From: Bdellovibrio sp.
GTDB taxonomy: Bacteria; Bdellovibrionota; Bdellovibrionia; Bdellovibrionales; Bdellovibrionaceae
Length of the DNA: 41,694 bases
Direction: 5' to 3'
NCBI GenBank assembly: GCA_013360185.1
Contig: JABWCO010000013.1
Location: 1-41,694 of the forward strand
Shown: positions 23,204-31,746 of the stretch, piece after piece
How positions within the stretch are numbered: position 1 is the first letter of the stretch
Layout of the letters: each line of letters starts with the position of its first letter
Notes under the pieces: model-generated
What the model was told of the DNA's origin: nothing
What the model saw: only the letters and a program-made list of their open reading frames with translations
The model's database searches: none
Program-made: the position numbers and the translations under genes

Positions 23204-24037
23204 TTAAGGACGTTGCGAAAGCTTTTCCAGCTCATCTGCACGAGCTAAAAGATTTTTAGATAAGTTCTTTTTTTGCGTTTCATTTAAGCTTGGCCAAAAT
23301 GTTTCCATTAAGAAGGTGCGAAACGCTATCTTGTTGGCGTCCACCGCTTTTTTGTAAGCGGGCAGGCGCACGGCTTCATAATCTTGAAAGAACAGGGACA
23401 CGAAAGCTTTAATTTTTTCTGGATCTTTTTTGCTTTCTAAAAATTGAGTAAGGACAAATTCGCGATTGGCGTTCTGTAGTTTCCAGGGAAAAGGATGGGT
23501 TGTGCTAAAGTTTTTCACCTTTTCTTTTTGGTCTTTCGACAATCCACCAAACCACATTTCTAGACCGTTCTGATAGCGTTTAAAATTTTTCCGGTCCGAA
23601 TCTGAGGGGTCTCTGTTTTCTTTTTCCGTTTTGTGGATCTCTTCGCGCATTTCTTTTTCTAGATGATTAAATTGTTCTGGCTGTAAGGACAACGACAGTT
23701 GCACGGCGGTTTTTTGAAATTCCAAAGTCAAAGATTTTGACTGGGTTTGGAATTCTTCAAACTTTTGCGCCACCCACGGGGCTTCGATTTTTTCTTGGCG
23801 AGTGTGGGCTTCGATTTCACGTAATGACTTAACAATAGTGGGTAAGGATTCTTTACGGATGCGCGCCAGATCCGTATCAAGATGTTGATGCAGTTCTTTT
23901 TTCTGCTGCCGAGTTAGATCAAAAAAATCATCAGTTTTCGACACGATAATGTTGTCAGCAAAGCTGAACATAATGTCGGAACGGCTGCAGGAACTTAATA
24001 TGAATAAACTTGAAATAACAAAAATGAAATGTTTCAT
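23204..24037 (-). CDS. DUF6279-like lipoprotein
   Basis: 277 aa when started at ATG 24037, which gives MKHFIFVISSLFILSSCSRS: a signal peptide with lipobox LSSC (Cys17). The open frame continues upstream to 24313 but that part lies inside the overlapping yciB gene. The mature protein is mostly helical and charged: FSFADNIIVSKTDDFFDLTR, then QQKKELHQHLD, and repeated Glu/Lys helices ending ARADELEKLSQRP. This resembles the DUF6279 lipoproteins (two linked helical halves). Function unknown. Its start overlaps the yciB stop by 4 bp, so it belongs to the pyrC-yciB-lipoprotein operon. Confidence 0.75.
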   Translation of the reverse strand: MKHFIFVISSLFILSSCSRSDIMFSFADNIIVSKTDDFFDLTRQQKKELHQHLDTDLARIRKESLPTIVKSLREIEAHTRQEKIEAPWVAQKFEEFQTQSKSLTLEFQKTAVQLSLSLQPEQFNHLEKEMREEIHKTEKENRDPSDSDRKNFKRYQNGLEMWFGGLSKDQKEKVKNFSTTHPFPWKLQNANREFVLTQFLESKKDPEKIKAFVSLFFQDYEAVRLPAYKKAVDANKIAFRTFLMETFWPSLNETQKKNLSKNLLARADELEKLSQRP

Positions 24038-24603
24038 ACCTTTTGTTTTAGAAGGGTCCTGCGCAAAAAGAAACCCTCTAAGACAAGGTACACAATAAAA
24101 CTCACCGTTAGTCCCACACCTTTTAGTAAGGCCCATGCAGTGGTGCTCCAAGCCAGGGCGGCCCATACGGCCAAAGCCGCTTGGATGGCGAAAAAGAAGC
24201 CGGTGCGAATTGTAATTCCCTTCATATTCTTTTTTACTTCGTCGGGGAATTTGTGTCCTTGTTGTTCGGCAAGATACGACAGTAAAGGTTTGCCGACCAC
24301 GACCGAGCCCCACAAGATCAGGGCGAAAACTCCTTCCATTAAGGCCGGTTGCAACTTAAACCAAAGGCCTTCGGATGAAAGCAGTGAAATCGCGCCAAGT
24401 CCTAATAATAAACCGTTGCCGATCCAAGTGATCTGTTGAACTTTTTTGTACTTATAAAGTTCGTAAGCAATTTCACCGACGCCAAAAACCATCCCGGCGA
24501 TCAGCCCGGCCATTGTGCCGTAATATTCTTCAATCAAAGTAAAGGCGATAACAGGCAGAAGGCCGGCAAAAAACAGACCGGCGGCCTGATTTTTAGCGGT
24601 CAT
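24034..24603 (-). CDS. YciB/IspZ-family inner-membrane septation protein
   Basis: 189 aa from ATG 24603, five or more membrane helices. Family features: FFAGLLPVIAFTLIEEYYG, GLIAGMVFGVGEIAYELYKY, the middle LALGLGAI-type helix, and W.STTAWALLKGVGLTVSF near the end. YciB proteins are involved in cell envelope maintenance and septation. The family match is moderate: the sequence also resembles more distant septation-protein-A-like proteins. It starts 11 bp inside the end of the dihydroorotase gene and ends 4 bp inside the lipoprotein gene. Confidence 0.68.
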   Translation of the reverse strand: MTAKNQAAGLFFAGLLPVIAFTLIEEYYGTMAGLIAGMVFGVGEIAYELYKYKKVQQITWIGNGLLLGLGAISLLSSEGLWFKLQPALMEGVFALILWGSVVVGKPLLSYLAEQQGHKFPDEVKKNMKGITIRTGFFFAIQAALAVWAALAWSTTAWALLKGVGLTVSFIVYLVLEGFFLRRTLLKQKV

Positions 24604-25954
24604 GTCGGGTCTCCGCAAAGTTCACAGGCTTTCCTTGGGCAGGGGAAATCACCTGATCGTTTTCCATAACCACCGTGCCACCGACAATTGTGTGCGTTGG
24701 CCAGCCGGTCACAGACATACCATGAAAAGGCGTCCAACCACAGCGGCTGGCAATCCACGAGTTGTCGATGGTCACAGTTTTTTTCAAATCCACCAGGGTG
24801 ATATCCGCATCAAATCCCTGGCGCAGAGATCCTTTGTTTTGAATACCAAAAACCCGCACGGGGTTGGTGGTCACCATTTCAACAAAGCGCAAAAGACTTA
24901 GGCGCCCTTCGTGCACATGATTCAACATGATCGGCAGCAAAGTTTGCACACCCGGGACGCCCGAGGGGCTGGCTGGATAAGGACGGTCTTTTTCTTCGCG
25001 CGTGTGGGGGGCGTGGTCAGAGCCGATCACATCCACAGTGCCATCAAGGACCGCTTTCCACAGGCGATCCATGTGGCGTTTTTCGCGGATCGGGGGATTT
25101 TGTTGTGCGTAGGTGCCTAACTTATCGTAACAGTCGGGAGCATACAAAGTTAAGTGCTGTGGCAACACTTCCACGGACGCGATGTCTTTTTGATCTTGCA
25201 GCAGGTCCATTTCTTCGCCGGTGGAAATATGCAGAACGTGAATACGACGATTGGTTTTACGCGCCAGTTTTAAAAGTCGGCGGGTCGAATTGACGGCGGT
25301 TTCAACGTCTCGCCACACCGGATGATAGTGCGGGTCCGCCATGTCTGTGGCGATGTGTTTTCTTTCGCGTAAACGCATTTCATCCTCGCTGTGAAAAATC
25401 ACGCGGCGATGGCCTTGCATTAAGATTTTTTCTAAGGTCGCATCGTCTTCAACCAACAACGTGCCCGTGGAGCTGCCCATAAATATTTTGACGCCGGAAC
25501 AATGGGGCAGCAATTCAAGGTTTGCGATATTTTCCACATTGTCGTGGGCGCCGCCGACAAAGAAGGCATAGTTAGCGTGAGCACGGCCTTTGGCTCTGGC
25601 TAATTTTTCTTCGAAAGCTTCGCGGGTGGTGGTTGCGGGATTGGTGTTGGGCATTTCAAAGATGCTAGTAACGCCACCTAAAATGGCGGCCTTTGTACCA
25701 GTTTCTAAATCTTCCTTGTGAGTTAAGCCCGGTTCGCGGAAATGTACTTGGCTGTCGATGATACCCGGAAGGACGTGAAGCCCTTTAGCCTGGACCACCT
25801 TTGCCGCAGGTTCCGTGATGCTGTCGCGAATTTTTTCGATGCGGCCATCGCGAATGGCGATGTCGGCCTTTTGTTCCATTAAGCCTGTGCCGGAGGGGTG
25901 AGGAAGTAAGCAAGTTCCGCCTTGAATAACCAGATCGTAAGGACGCTCGGACAT
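24593..25954 (-). CDS. pyrC: Dihydroorotase, class I (PyrC-like)
   Basis: 453 aa, amidohydrolase fold. It interconverts carbamoyl-aspartate and dihydroorotate in pyrimidine synthesis. Seen: LPGIIDSQVHFREPGLTHKE, FEMPNTNPAT (substrate binding), the metal-bridging Lys in GVKIFMGSSTG, His in VIFHSEDE, His in IHVLHIST, and catalytic Asp in VIGSDHAPHT. The first metal ligand position, usually HxH, is Gln69-x-His71. I recall a QVHFREPG form in other bacterial dihydroorotases, so this may be a true subgroup and not a defect. A related hydantoinase or allantoinase role is less likely given MPNTNP. First in an overlapping operon. Confidence 0.85.
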   Translation of the reverse strand: MSERPYDLVIQGGTCLLPHPSGTGLMEQKADIAIRDGRIEKIRDSITEPAAKVVQAKGLHVLPGIIDSQVHFREPGLTHKEDLETGTKAAILGGVTSIFEMPNTNPATTTREAFEEKLARAKGRAHANYAFFVGGAHDNVENIANLELLPHCSGVKIFMGSSTGTLLVEDDATLEKILMQGHRRVIFHSEDEMRLRERKHIATDMADPHYHPVWRDVETAVNSTRRLLKLARKTNRRIHVLHISTGEEMDLLQDQKDIASVEVLPQHLTLYAPDCYDKLGTYAQQNPPIREKRHMDRLWKAVLDGTVDVIGSDHAPHTREEKDRPYPASPSGVPGVQTLLPIMLNHVHEGRLSLLRFVEMVTTNPVRVFGIQNKGSLRQGFDADITLVDLKKTVTIDNSWIASRCGWTPFHGMSVTGWPTHTIVGGTVVMENDQVISPAQGKPVNFAETRHDR

Positions 25955-26045
25955 AAAATCACCTCGTTATTCCCTGAACATAGCACCACACACCTTCCAA
26001 GGTCCAGCATTGACCAGCCCTGCGGGATAGTAGAGAATTTAAATT

Positions 26046-27128
26046 GTGACAATGGATAAATTTCTATCCCTCTGGGACAACCACAATATCGCCATTATCG
26101 AGGGCCTCGTTGCTCTCGTAATTTTATTTTCACTTCTTTTGGCGTATCGCAGTTTTTTTGCGAAGTCAGCCCAAGGCCATGACGGTGACGCGGGACAGGG
26201 GCTTGATGCTGCACAGTTAGAAAAAACTCTGCAAAAAATCTTAGACAATCAAGCCGCCGGAAAGTCCAAAGGCACTGAAGATTTAAGTTTGGATATTGCG
26301 GAAGAGTCAGAATCCTCTTCGGCAAAACCCGCTGTTGGTGCCGGCGCTGATGCGGCAGAAGTGGCAAAGTTAAAAGCGGCAGTGAGCGAAGGCCAACAAA
26401 AAATTCAAGAATTGCAGAAGCAGGTTAAAGAAGCCCAAGCGGCGGCAGAAGCCAGTGCGGCCGCTGCGGCGACAGTGGCTCCCGCGGGTGGCGGTGAAGG
26501 CGCCGGTGGTATCAGTGCCAAAGAAAAAGAGGATCTTCTGGGTAAGATTCGCGATCTTGAGGCACGTCTGGCAGAATATGAAATTATCAGTGAAGACATT
26601 GCCGATCTTTCAAGATACCGCGAAGAAAATGATAATTTGAAAAAAGAAATCGAGACCTTAAAAGCGGGAGTTCCCGCTGCAGCGCCGGCGGCACCACCAG
26701 CGGATCCGGTTGCTGTTTCAGCGCCGGCGGCAGAGGAGCCCGTAGCACCAGCAGCTCCAGCAGAGTCTTCACCTGAAGCGGCACCAGAGCCTGTGCTTGA
26801 GGTGGCGGCATCCGGTGTGGCGGCGGCACCGATGGATGCAGAACTTGAAGCGGCTGTGGCCGCGATGGCGGATCAAGCCGTCGAGGCTCCTGCGGCAGAA
26901 GTGGCCGAAGCACCTGCGGTTGAGGCGGCACCGGCGCCAGCTTCGCCTGATGAAAGTGTCATTGATGATGACTTGATGAAAGAGTTCGCAGCCGCGGTCC
27001 AAGGTCAAAAAGATCTGAGTGCTGCCGCCGGTAAAGCGGGTGACGGCAAGGCCGCTGCTAAGAAAGCTGACGCTGAATCCGACAAGTTGATGAATGAATT
27101 TGAAAACTTCGTGACGAAAAAGAGCTAA
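26046..27128 (+). CDS. Membrane-anchored Ala/Pro-rich coiled-coil protein of unknown function
   Basis: 360 aa from GTG 26046; ATG 26052 is equally possible and no clear ribosome site decides. One N-terminal membrane helix (about 13-35, IIEGLVALVILFSLLLAYRS) with no cleavage site, so anchored in the inner membrane. Coiled-coil segments follow (about 110-140 and 160-205, SAKEKEDLLGKIRDLEARLA). A long Ala/Pro/Glu-rich, probably disordered part (about 205-315) precedes a short C-terminal helix, DKLMNEFENFVTKKS, which repeats the DDLMKEFAAAVQ motif. No family recognised. The next gene starts 3 bp after the stop. Confidence 0.75.
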   Translation: MTMDKFLSLWDNHNIAIIEGLVALVILFSLLLAYRSFFAKSAQGHDGDAGQGLDAAQLEKTLQKILDNQAAGKSKGTEDLSLDIAEESESSSAKPAVGAGADAAEVAKLKAAVSEGQQKIQELQKQVKEAQAAAEASAAAAATVAPAGGGEGAGGISAKEKEDLLGKIRDLEARLAEYEIISEDIADLSRYREENDNLKKEIETLKAGVPAAAPAAPPADPVAVSAPAAEEPVAPAAPAESSPEAAPEPVLEVAASGVAAAPMDAELEAAVAAMADQAVEAPAAEVAEAPAVEAAPAPASPDESVIDDDLMKEFAAAVQGQKDLSAAAGKAGDGKAAAKKADAESDKLMNEFENFVTKKS

Positions 27129-27131
27129 TCT

Positions 27132-27869
27132 ATGAATAAGATTGTTGTGGCAACATTGCTAGTTACTGGACTTTCTTCAAGCAGTTTCGCGGCTACAACA
27201 AGTCCTTCATCTAGTACTTTAACTTCAGCCCTGGAAGTTCTTAAGCTTCCTTCGGAAAATCGCCGCATGGTGGTCCAGGGGCAGGGTGATAAGTACTATG
27301 CTAGTTTTGTGCAAATGGCTTTTGATGAAGCTCAGGCTATGAATGTGCGCTGGCGTTCCCTGATGGCCGCCGCCGAAGCGCGCGGTGAAAAATCCACCCC
27401 TGACCTTTTAAAGGCGGGCGAGCATAAGCACTGGTTTATGCGAAATGCAGCGTTGGTGGCTTTAGCGGAGGTCAATCCCGCACAAAGCGAAAAGCTCGCG
27501 AAAAAACTTTTAAAAGATAAAGCTTTGGTCGTTCGTTCTGCGGCGGTGGCCACCCTAGAAAAGAGTGCGTCGGCGGAAGTGCGCGAGCAACTGTGGGAAG
27601 AACTAAATCAAAAATATAATTTCAAAAACAAACAAAGTCTGTGGATTCGTCATCAAATCGTTGAGGTTTTGGCCAAAAAACCTTTAGACCGCGAAACGCA
27701 AAGTTTTGCCGGGCTTTTATCGGACAAAGACGAGCGCATTCACTTGCACGCGGTTCATGGCCTAGAACGACTGACGGGTGTGAAGTTAGGCGGCGCAAAT
27801 CCCATCAAGAAGTCGGCTTTGGTCGGCATGTGGAAAGACTACGTTAAGAACGAAAAGGTGGGGCTTTAA
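27132..27869 (+). CDS. Secreted HEAT-repeat protein
   Basis: 245 aa with signal peptide (cut near SSFAA, residue 20). Residues about 85-225 are alpha-helical pairs of HEAT type: HWFMRNAALVALAEVNPAQS, ALVVRSAAVATLEKSASAEV, WIRHQIVEVLAKKPLD and RIHLHAVHGLERLTG. Such repeats are protein-binding scaffolds. It is coupled (3-bp gap) to the membrane-anchored Ala/Pro-rich protein, so both may act in one periplasmic complex (inference). Confidence 0.82.
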   Translation: MNKIVVATLLVTGLSSSSFAATTSPSSSTLTSALEVLKLPSENRRMVVQGQGDKYYASFVQMAFDEAQAMNVRWRSLMAAAEARGEKSTPDLLKAGEHKHWFMRNAALVALAEVNPAQSEKLAKKLLKDKALVVRSAAVATLEKSASAEVREQLWEELNQKYNFKNKQSLWIRHQIVEVLAKKPLDRETQSFAGLLSDKDERIHLHAVHGLERLTGVKLGGANPIKKSALVGMWKDYVKNEKVGL

Positions 27870-27940
27870 GCTCCTCTTTCCTGATTATCTTTCATAAAAT
27901 CCAGACTCGACCTGACGTCGCTTTTTACCGATGAAGGGCT

Positions 27941-29476
27941 GTGCTTTTTCGCTTATTTTTAATCTTATTTTGCAGTCTTTTTGGCGTGGCAATGGCAACG
28001 GCGGGGGAGATGTGCGAGCTCTCGTCATTTAAACCGCGCCGACTTAAAGACGATGCCTGCAAATTACATCAGGCGGCCGCCGGCTGCGCACAATATCACG
28101 CGCAACTGGCCCAAGAATTCGGAGCTAGTGAAGCAGCCCAACTGGCAATGAATTGCCGCGAGCGTGATGAGACGGTGGATGCCGTGAAGACTTGCTCGGT
28201 CACCGCAGGGGTTTTGACGGTGAGTTTAATGAAAAATGTGGCGGCGAGGGCCGCTTCTTCGGCGTTGAATGTTTATTTTTTGGCGGACTTAATGAATGAA
28301 GCCTTAGCGTCAGATAAACAGTGTATGCAAGACGTCGAAGGCAAACGGCATTTAGTCAAAACTTATAACCAGGCCGTGGCTGAATTCACGGTGGGCCTGC
28401 AGGCGCGTGGGGAAAAGTTTGATGCGCAGGGTTTGTCGATTGAAACCTTCGGCGCTTTTTATGCAAACGACGCTTTAAAAAATATTAGCTGCCAAGATTT
28501 GCGCCGTTTGCTTTATGAAAAAGAAAAGTCCCTCAAAGCAAAGTTGGGATCGTTTATTGCTCAGGGAAAACTGTCAACGCAGGAATATCAAGAGGCCTTT
28601 AGCCTTGGCGTGACGGGATCCCAGAATAAAATTAAATTTGAGTGCTTAAAGCCTTCGGTGCAGTGGGCGGTACGCTGCAATTTAGCAAGTATCGGGATAC
28701 TAGGTGCCAAAGCAGTGATGGCGCCGTTGACAAAAAAATTATTGGGACTAAATCCCGCAACCTTGCGACAAATTGACGAGGCCACGTTAGCGAATGTCGG
28801 AATTTTTGAGGTCCCCAAAAAAGGGGGCTTGTACAATCTTTTTAAAAGCTCCATTTACGACAAGGACGCGGTGTATTTGGGGATCGCCAATGCTCCGGGG
28901 CACGGAACCCATCATTACTATTTGATCGCGGGTAACAAACGTTATGATGGCAGTCCATTTTTCACGGCGTCGAAAACCAAAGACTTAAAAGAAAATGCGG
29001 CGGTGGCCAAAGGTGTGATCTTCAAAATGAATGTGCCGGCCGAAGTTTCTGCGAAAGTCGTTGCCGCGATAGAAAAAAATGCGAACTCGCGCAACTTAAG
29101 TTGCCTTAATGGAGCATGCAATGTTTTAGACGACGCCGGGATTACGATCCCGGGTGTGGAAAAGGGACAGGTCTTTAAGTTAATTCCTGTGGTGCGGGGG
29201 CTTGTGCAGGGCGAGGTTAGAACCTCTGCTGGTTCTGCGCCGGTCACCATGCATGCAAATTCAGCCCGTGAAGTTGAACACTTTCTAGCGCAAGTCAGAA
29301 CAAAAAATCAAAACATGATCGAAAGAGCCGCAGGACAAGCCGCCTTTAAGGGAGTCATCGTCACCGGTGCTGTCGGTTTAGGGGCGGGACTGACGCAAGA
29401 TACAGAGTATGTCGTTTATAAAATAAGCGAAGAAAAGCTCCGCGAATCTAATTCGCGCGGCGTAAAGCCTCGTTGA
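27941..29476 (+). CDS. Secreted protein of unknown function with a possible Cys-His hydrolase-like C-terminal part
   Basis: 511 aa, GTG start; the nearby ATG 27931 is in another frame. Signal peptide (cut near MATAGE, residue 21). The N-terminal half is helical with several Cys (ELSSFKPRRLKDDACK, NISCQDLRRLL). In the C-terminal half, VYLGIANAPGHGTHHYYLIA supplies conserved-looking His residues, and about 75 aa later LSCLNGACNVLDDAGITIP supplies Cys. This His-then-Cys order resembles circularly permuted NlpC/P60-type folds, but that is weak inference. A final hydrophobic segment (FKGVIVTGAVGLGAGL) is near the C-terminus. Its 3' end overlaps the convergent lipoprotein gene by 29 bp. Confidence 0.7.
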   Translation: MLFRLFLILFCSLFGVAMATAGEMCELSSFKPRRLKDDACKLHQAAAGCAQYHAQLAQEFGASEAAQLAMNCRERDETVDAVKTCSVTAGVLTVSLMKNVAARAASSALNVYFLADLMNEALASDKQCMQDVEGKRHLVKTYNQAVAEFTVGLQARGEKFDAQGLSIETFGAFYANDALKNISCQDLRRLLYEKEKSLKAKLGSFIAQGKLSTQEYQEAFSLGVTGSQNKIKFECLKPSVQWAVRCNLASIGILGAKAVMAPLTKKLLGLNPATLRQIDEATLANVGIFEVPKKGGLYNLFKSSIYDKDAVYLGIANAPGHGTHHYYLIAGNKRYDGSPFFTASKTKDLKENAAVAKGVIFKMNVPAEVSAKVVAAIEKNANSRNLSCLNGACNVLDDAGITIPGVEKGQVFKLIPVVRGLVQGEVRTSAGSAPVTMHANSAREVEHFLAQVRTKNQNMIERAAGQAAFKGVIVTGAVGLGAGLTQDTEYVVYKISEEKLRESNSRGVKPR

Positions 29477-29960
29477 TGATCAGCTCGCGTTCGATGCGAT
29501 AAAAAATAATTTTTTCTTCCAAGCCATCTGTTTCTAGGTTTTCTGGTTCAGAAAAGAAATCGCGCAGGATTTCCATTTTCTTATCAATGGTCACGCGCGT
29601 GGATTCTCGCCCTTCGGTTTTTCCTTTGGCAAAAGTCAGCGTCAACTTGTAACGGATGCCGCTGGACGGGGGACGTTGTTCATTGGGTGGCAACCAGCCA
29701 TCGATTCCTTTGATGTATTCTGTTTCAATCATGCCGGTGTCTTGGTTTTCTTGGGCAATCGGATATTTTAAAACGGCATGGGCTGCGCGCCACACTTGAT
29801 CATAGTTGGCGAAGAAAACTTTTTGCTTATTGATTTGTGCCATGCGGGCGTGCGCAGAAGGTTTTTTATCAAACAAGCTACACCCCAAAAAGGTGCAGCT
29901 TGTGAGAATCACAAAAACAAGAATGATTTTTCTAAAAAGTGACTGTGCTGTGTGTGACAT
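29448..29960 (-). CDS. Lipoprotein, possibly BamC-like
   Basis: 170 aa from ATG 29960 (an upstream in-frame ATG at 29975 adds only five residues). Signal peptide with lipobox TFLGC. The mature part NYDQVWRAAHAVLKYPIAQE, then DTGMIETEYIKG, then YKLTLTFAKG and VTIDKKMEI has the helix-strand pattern seen in BamC/NlpB and related DUF3576-like outer-membrane lipoproteins. The match is by pattern only. Its start lies inside the 3' end of the upstream lipoprotein gene, so both form an operon. Confidence 0.65.
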   Translation of the reverse strand: MSHTAQSLFRKIILVFVILTSCTFLGCSLFDKKPSAHARMAQINKQKVFFANYDQVWRAAHAVLKYPIAQENQDTGMIETEYIKGIDGWLPPNEQRPPSSGIRYKLTLTFAKGKTEGRESTRVTIDKKMEILRDFFSEPENLETDGLEEKIIFYRIERELIINEALRRAN

Positions 29961-31383
29961 GTGTTGCGGCTTCAATCATAGCAGGACCCACTGGAGCTTG
30001 GGAAGCAGTTTGGCTGCCGACAAAACTTACGGCCCAGCGTTTCTTTCCGGCCACGGGTTTGTCCGTCGGCCAACGCGGAACTGTCATGCGTTCTAGCCAC
30101 GTGTTTGCATAGATCTCCCACTGGGGATTTTGAATTTTGACCTTGGCATTACCTTGTTGAACTTCTTCCTCTTTTGAAAGGACAGAATACGTGGCAATGG
30201 GGTTGATGCTCGGAGCTGCATTGAATTTAGGCATTACAATATCATCGCCGGCGATTGTCGGGTCTGGGATCATCGGCAGCATCGTGGGGGTGGCTCCGGA
30301 AACAAACGGAACCAACGACGCACTCATGCGGTCGCCGCCGTTTTTCATCTCTTCAGATTTTTTTAAGACTCCCAAAGCCAAGGCCTCTGCGCCGGGCAAA
30401 GTGTCTAACTGGACTTTGTCGAACTGCGGAATTTTTTTAAAGTCCGTCGGGATCAAATAGCCGGACTGATTGGCCACGCTGACGGCGATGAATATTTCAT
30501 CGTGTTTTACTGCCGGCGCGACAAAAACTTTAGGCTCTGCGAACGTGAACTCATTGGTTGGCAGATCAATTTTCGTTTGGGTGGATTTAATATCCAAATC
30601 GCGGATGGCGCCGCCGTGGATTTTAAAATCATTGATCAGTTCATAAAACGCTTTGCCAGCGCGTAAATGATCGACCGTCGAACGGAACGGGAAGCGTCCG
30701 CGAGCTGCGAACACGCGATTGACACCAGGGTTGCCGTAATAAATACGGTAAACAGGTTTATCGAGCTTCACCGTAAAGATCCCGAACTTTTCTTCTTGTT
30801 CAGGCAATGCGATGTTTGACGGCACGTCGATCTGCTGACCTAGGGGGGTGATGCGATCCGTTTGCGGGCTGATCACGCGGTCCATACTAAAAGACAACAT
30901 ATCCAGTTTGCTAAATGCGGGCATGACCAAGCCAAAATCTGTCCAGCCATCTTTATGTTGGATTGGTAAGTTGGGGGTTGTTCCCGTCACTTCGTGTTGG
31001 ATTTTCGCGGGTTGGACGCGCAGGCGCAGAGTCATGGCTCCCGGTTCTTGATTTAAATAAGTCAGACGCATGTAGCCTTCGGCTTGCACGGTGATCGCTT
31101 GGGCAGAGGTCCACTCTGCCGGAATTTCGACCAGACCGTTTTCATCGGCTGTTAAAAAGTTCCCGGCAAAGGGTGCGTCCAAGGCCGTTCCGATTAAAAT
31201 TTGAGCACCCGCTAAGGCTTCGCCTTCGTAATTTTTAACAGCGATCACGTTTTCAAGGGTTTGATCATTCCAGATCAGGCCTGCCATTTGCTCACTGAAA
31301 GAACTAGGTTTTTGCGGCTTTTTATCTTCCGAACAGCCCATCAGCAATGCCGGCAGAGCTAATGACATCATTAGTTTCTTCAT
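29932..31383 (-). CDS. Large lipoprotein of unknown function
   Basis: 483 aa from ATG 31383, which follows GGAGGGGG and gives a signal peptide with lipobox LLMGC (Cys16). The frame is open further upstream to 31527 but that part is not needed. N-terminal mature region has a carboxypeptidase-regulatory-like beta fold (AVKNYEGEALAGAQILIGTA, then GLVEIPAEWTSAQAITVQAE). The rest is beta-rich with no family recognised (KFGIFTVKLDKPVYRIYYGN). Likely outer-membrane or periplasmic. It overlaps the BamC-like lipoprotein gene by 29 bp. Confidence 0.75.
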   Translation of the reverse strand: MKKLMMSLALPALLMGCSEDKKPQKPSSFSEQMAGLIWNDQTLENVIAVKNYEGEALAGAQILIGTALDAPFAGNFLTADENGLVEIPAEWTSAQAITVQAEGYMRLTYLNQEPGAMTLRLRVQPAKIQHEVTGTTPNLPIQHKDGWTDFGLVMPAFSKLDMLSFSMDRVISPQTDRITPLGQQIDVPSNIALPEQEEKFGIFTVKLDKPVYRIYYGNPGVNRVFAARGRFPFRSTVDHLRAGKAFYELINDFKIHGGAIRDLDIKSTQTKIDLPTNEFTFAEPKVFVAPAVKHDEIFIAVSVANQSGYLIPTDFKKIPQFDKVQLDTLPGAEALALGVLKKSEEMKNGGDRMSASLVPFVSGATPTMLPMIPDPTIAGDDIVMPKFNAAPSINPIATYSVLSKEEEVQQGNAKVKIQNPQWEIYANTWLERMTVPRWPTDKPVAGKKRWAVSFVGSQTASQAPVGPAMIEAATHVTHSTVTF

Positions 31384-31511
31384 AAGTTTCCCCCTCCGTG
31401 GTGGTTTTCTTACAACACCTGTTATTGCAGTAGGGATAAGCTTTGGGGTCAAGACTAAAGGCGAGGAAGTGGGGGCTTTTTTAAAAAAGTAATTTAACGC
31501 AAAGCCCATTA

Positions 31512-31540
31512 TTGACTTAGTGCGCACCTGCCATTAAAAA
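31512..31540 (+). promoter_or_regulatory. Promoter of the tRNA-Met gene
   Basis: TTGACT (31512-31517) and TAAAAA (31535-31540) with a 17-bp spacer, 32 bp before the mature tRNA 5' end. Good sigma-70-like match. Confidence 0.65.
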
Positions 31541-31572
31541 TCCTACTTCGCACAATCAAACGTGCTTCGTGT

Positions 31573-31649
<77 letters not shown>

Positions 31650-31695
31650 ATTTTGTCCTTACGGACAATACATAGTTCATCGGATGCGTTCTGAT

Positions 31696-31746
31696 GGTTC
31701 TTCTCCAAAGGTAGGGGCAGAGGTTCTTCTCCAAAGGTAGGGGCAG
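31696..31746. repeat. Tandem duplication of the IS left end
   Basis: Two perfect copies of a 25-26 bp unit (31696-31721 and 31722-31746) containing CCAAAGGTAGGGGCAG. The second copy is the outer part of the left terminal inverted repeat of the ISL3 element. The first is an extra copy outside it. Confidence 0.85.

Noticed and set aside
24038-24313. Upstream extension of the DUF6279-like lipoprotein frame
   Set aside because: It overlaps yciB and lacks protein-like composition; ATG 24037 gives a proper lipoprotein signal peptide.
26587-27008. Minus-strand open frames inside the Ala/Pro-rich gene
   Set aside because: Composition (Pro/Gln/Leu or Arg/Cys-rich) is the mirror of the GC-rich Ala/Pro codons on the plus strand; no start signals.
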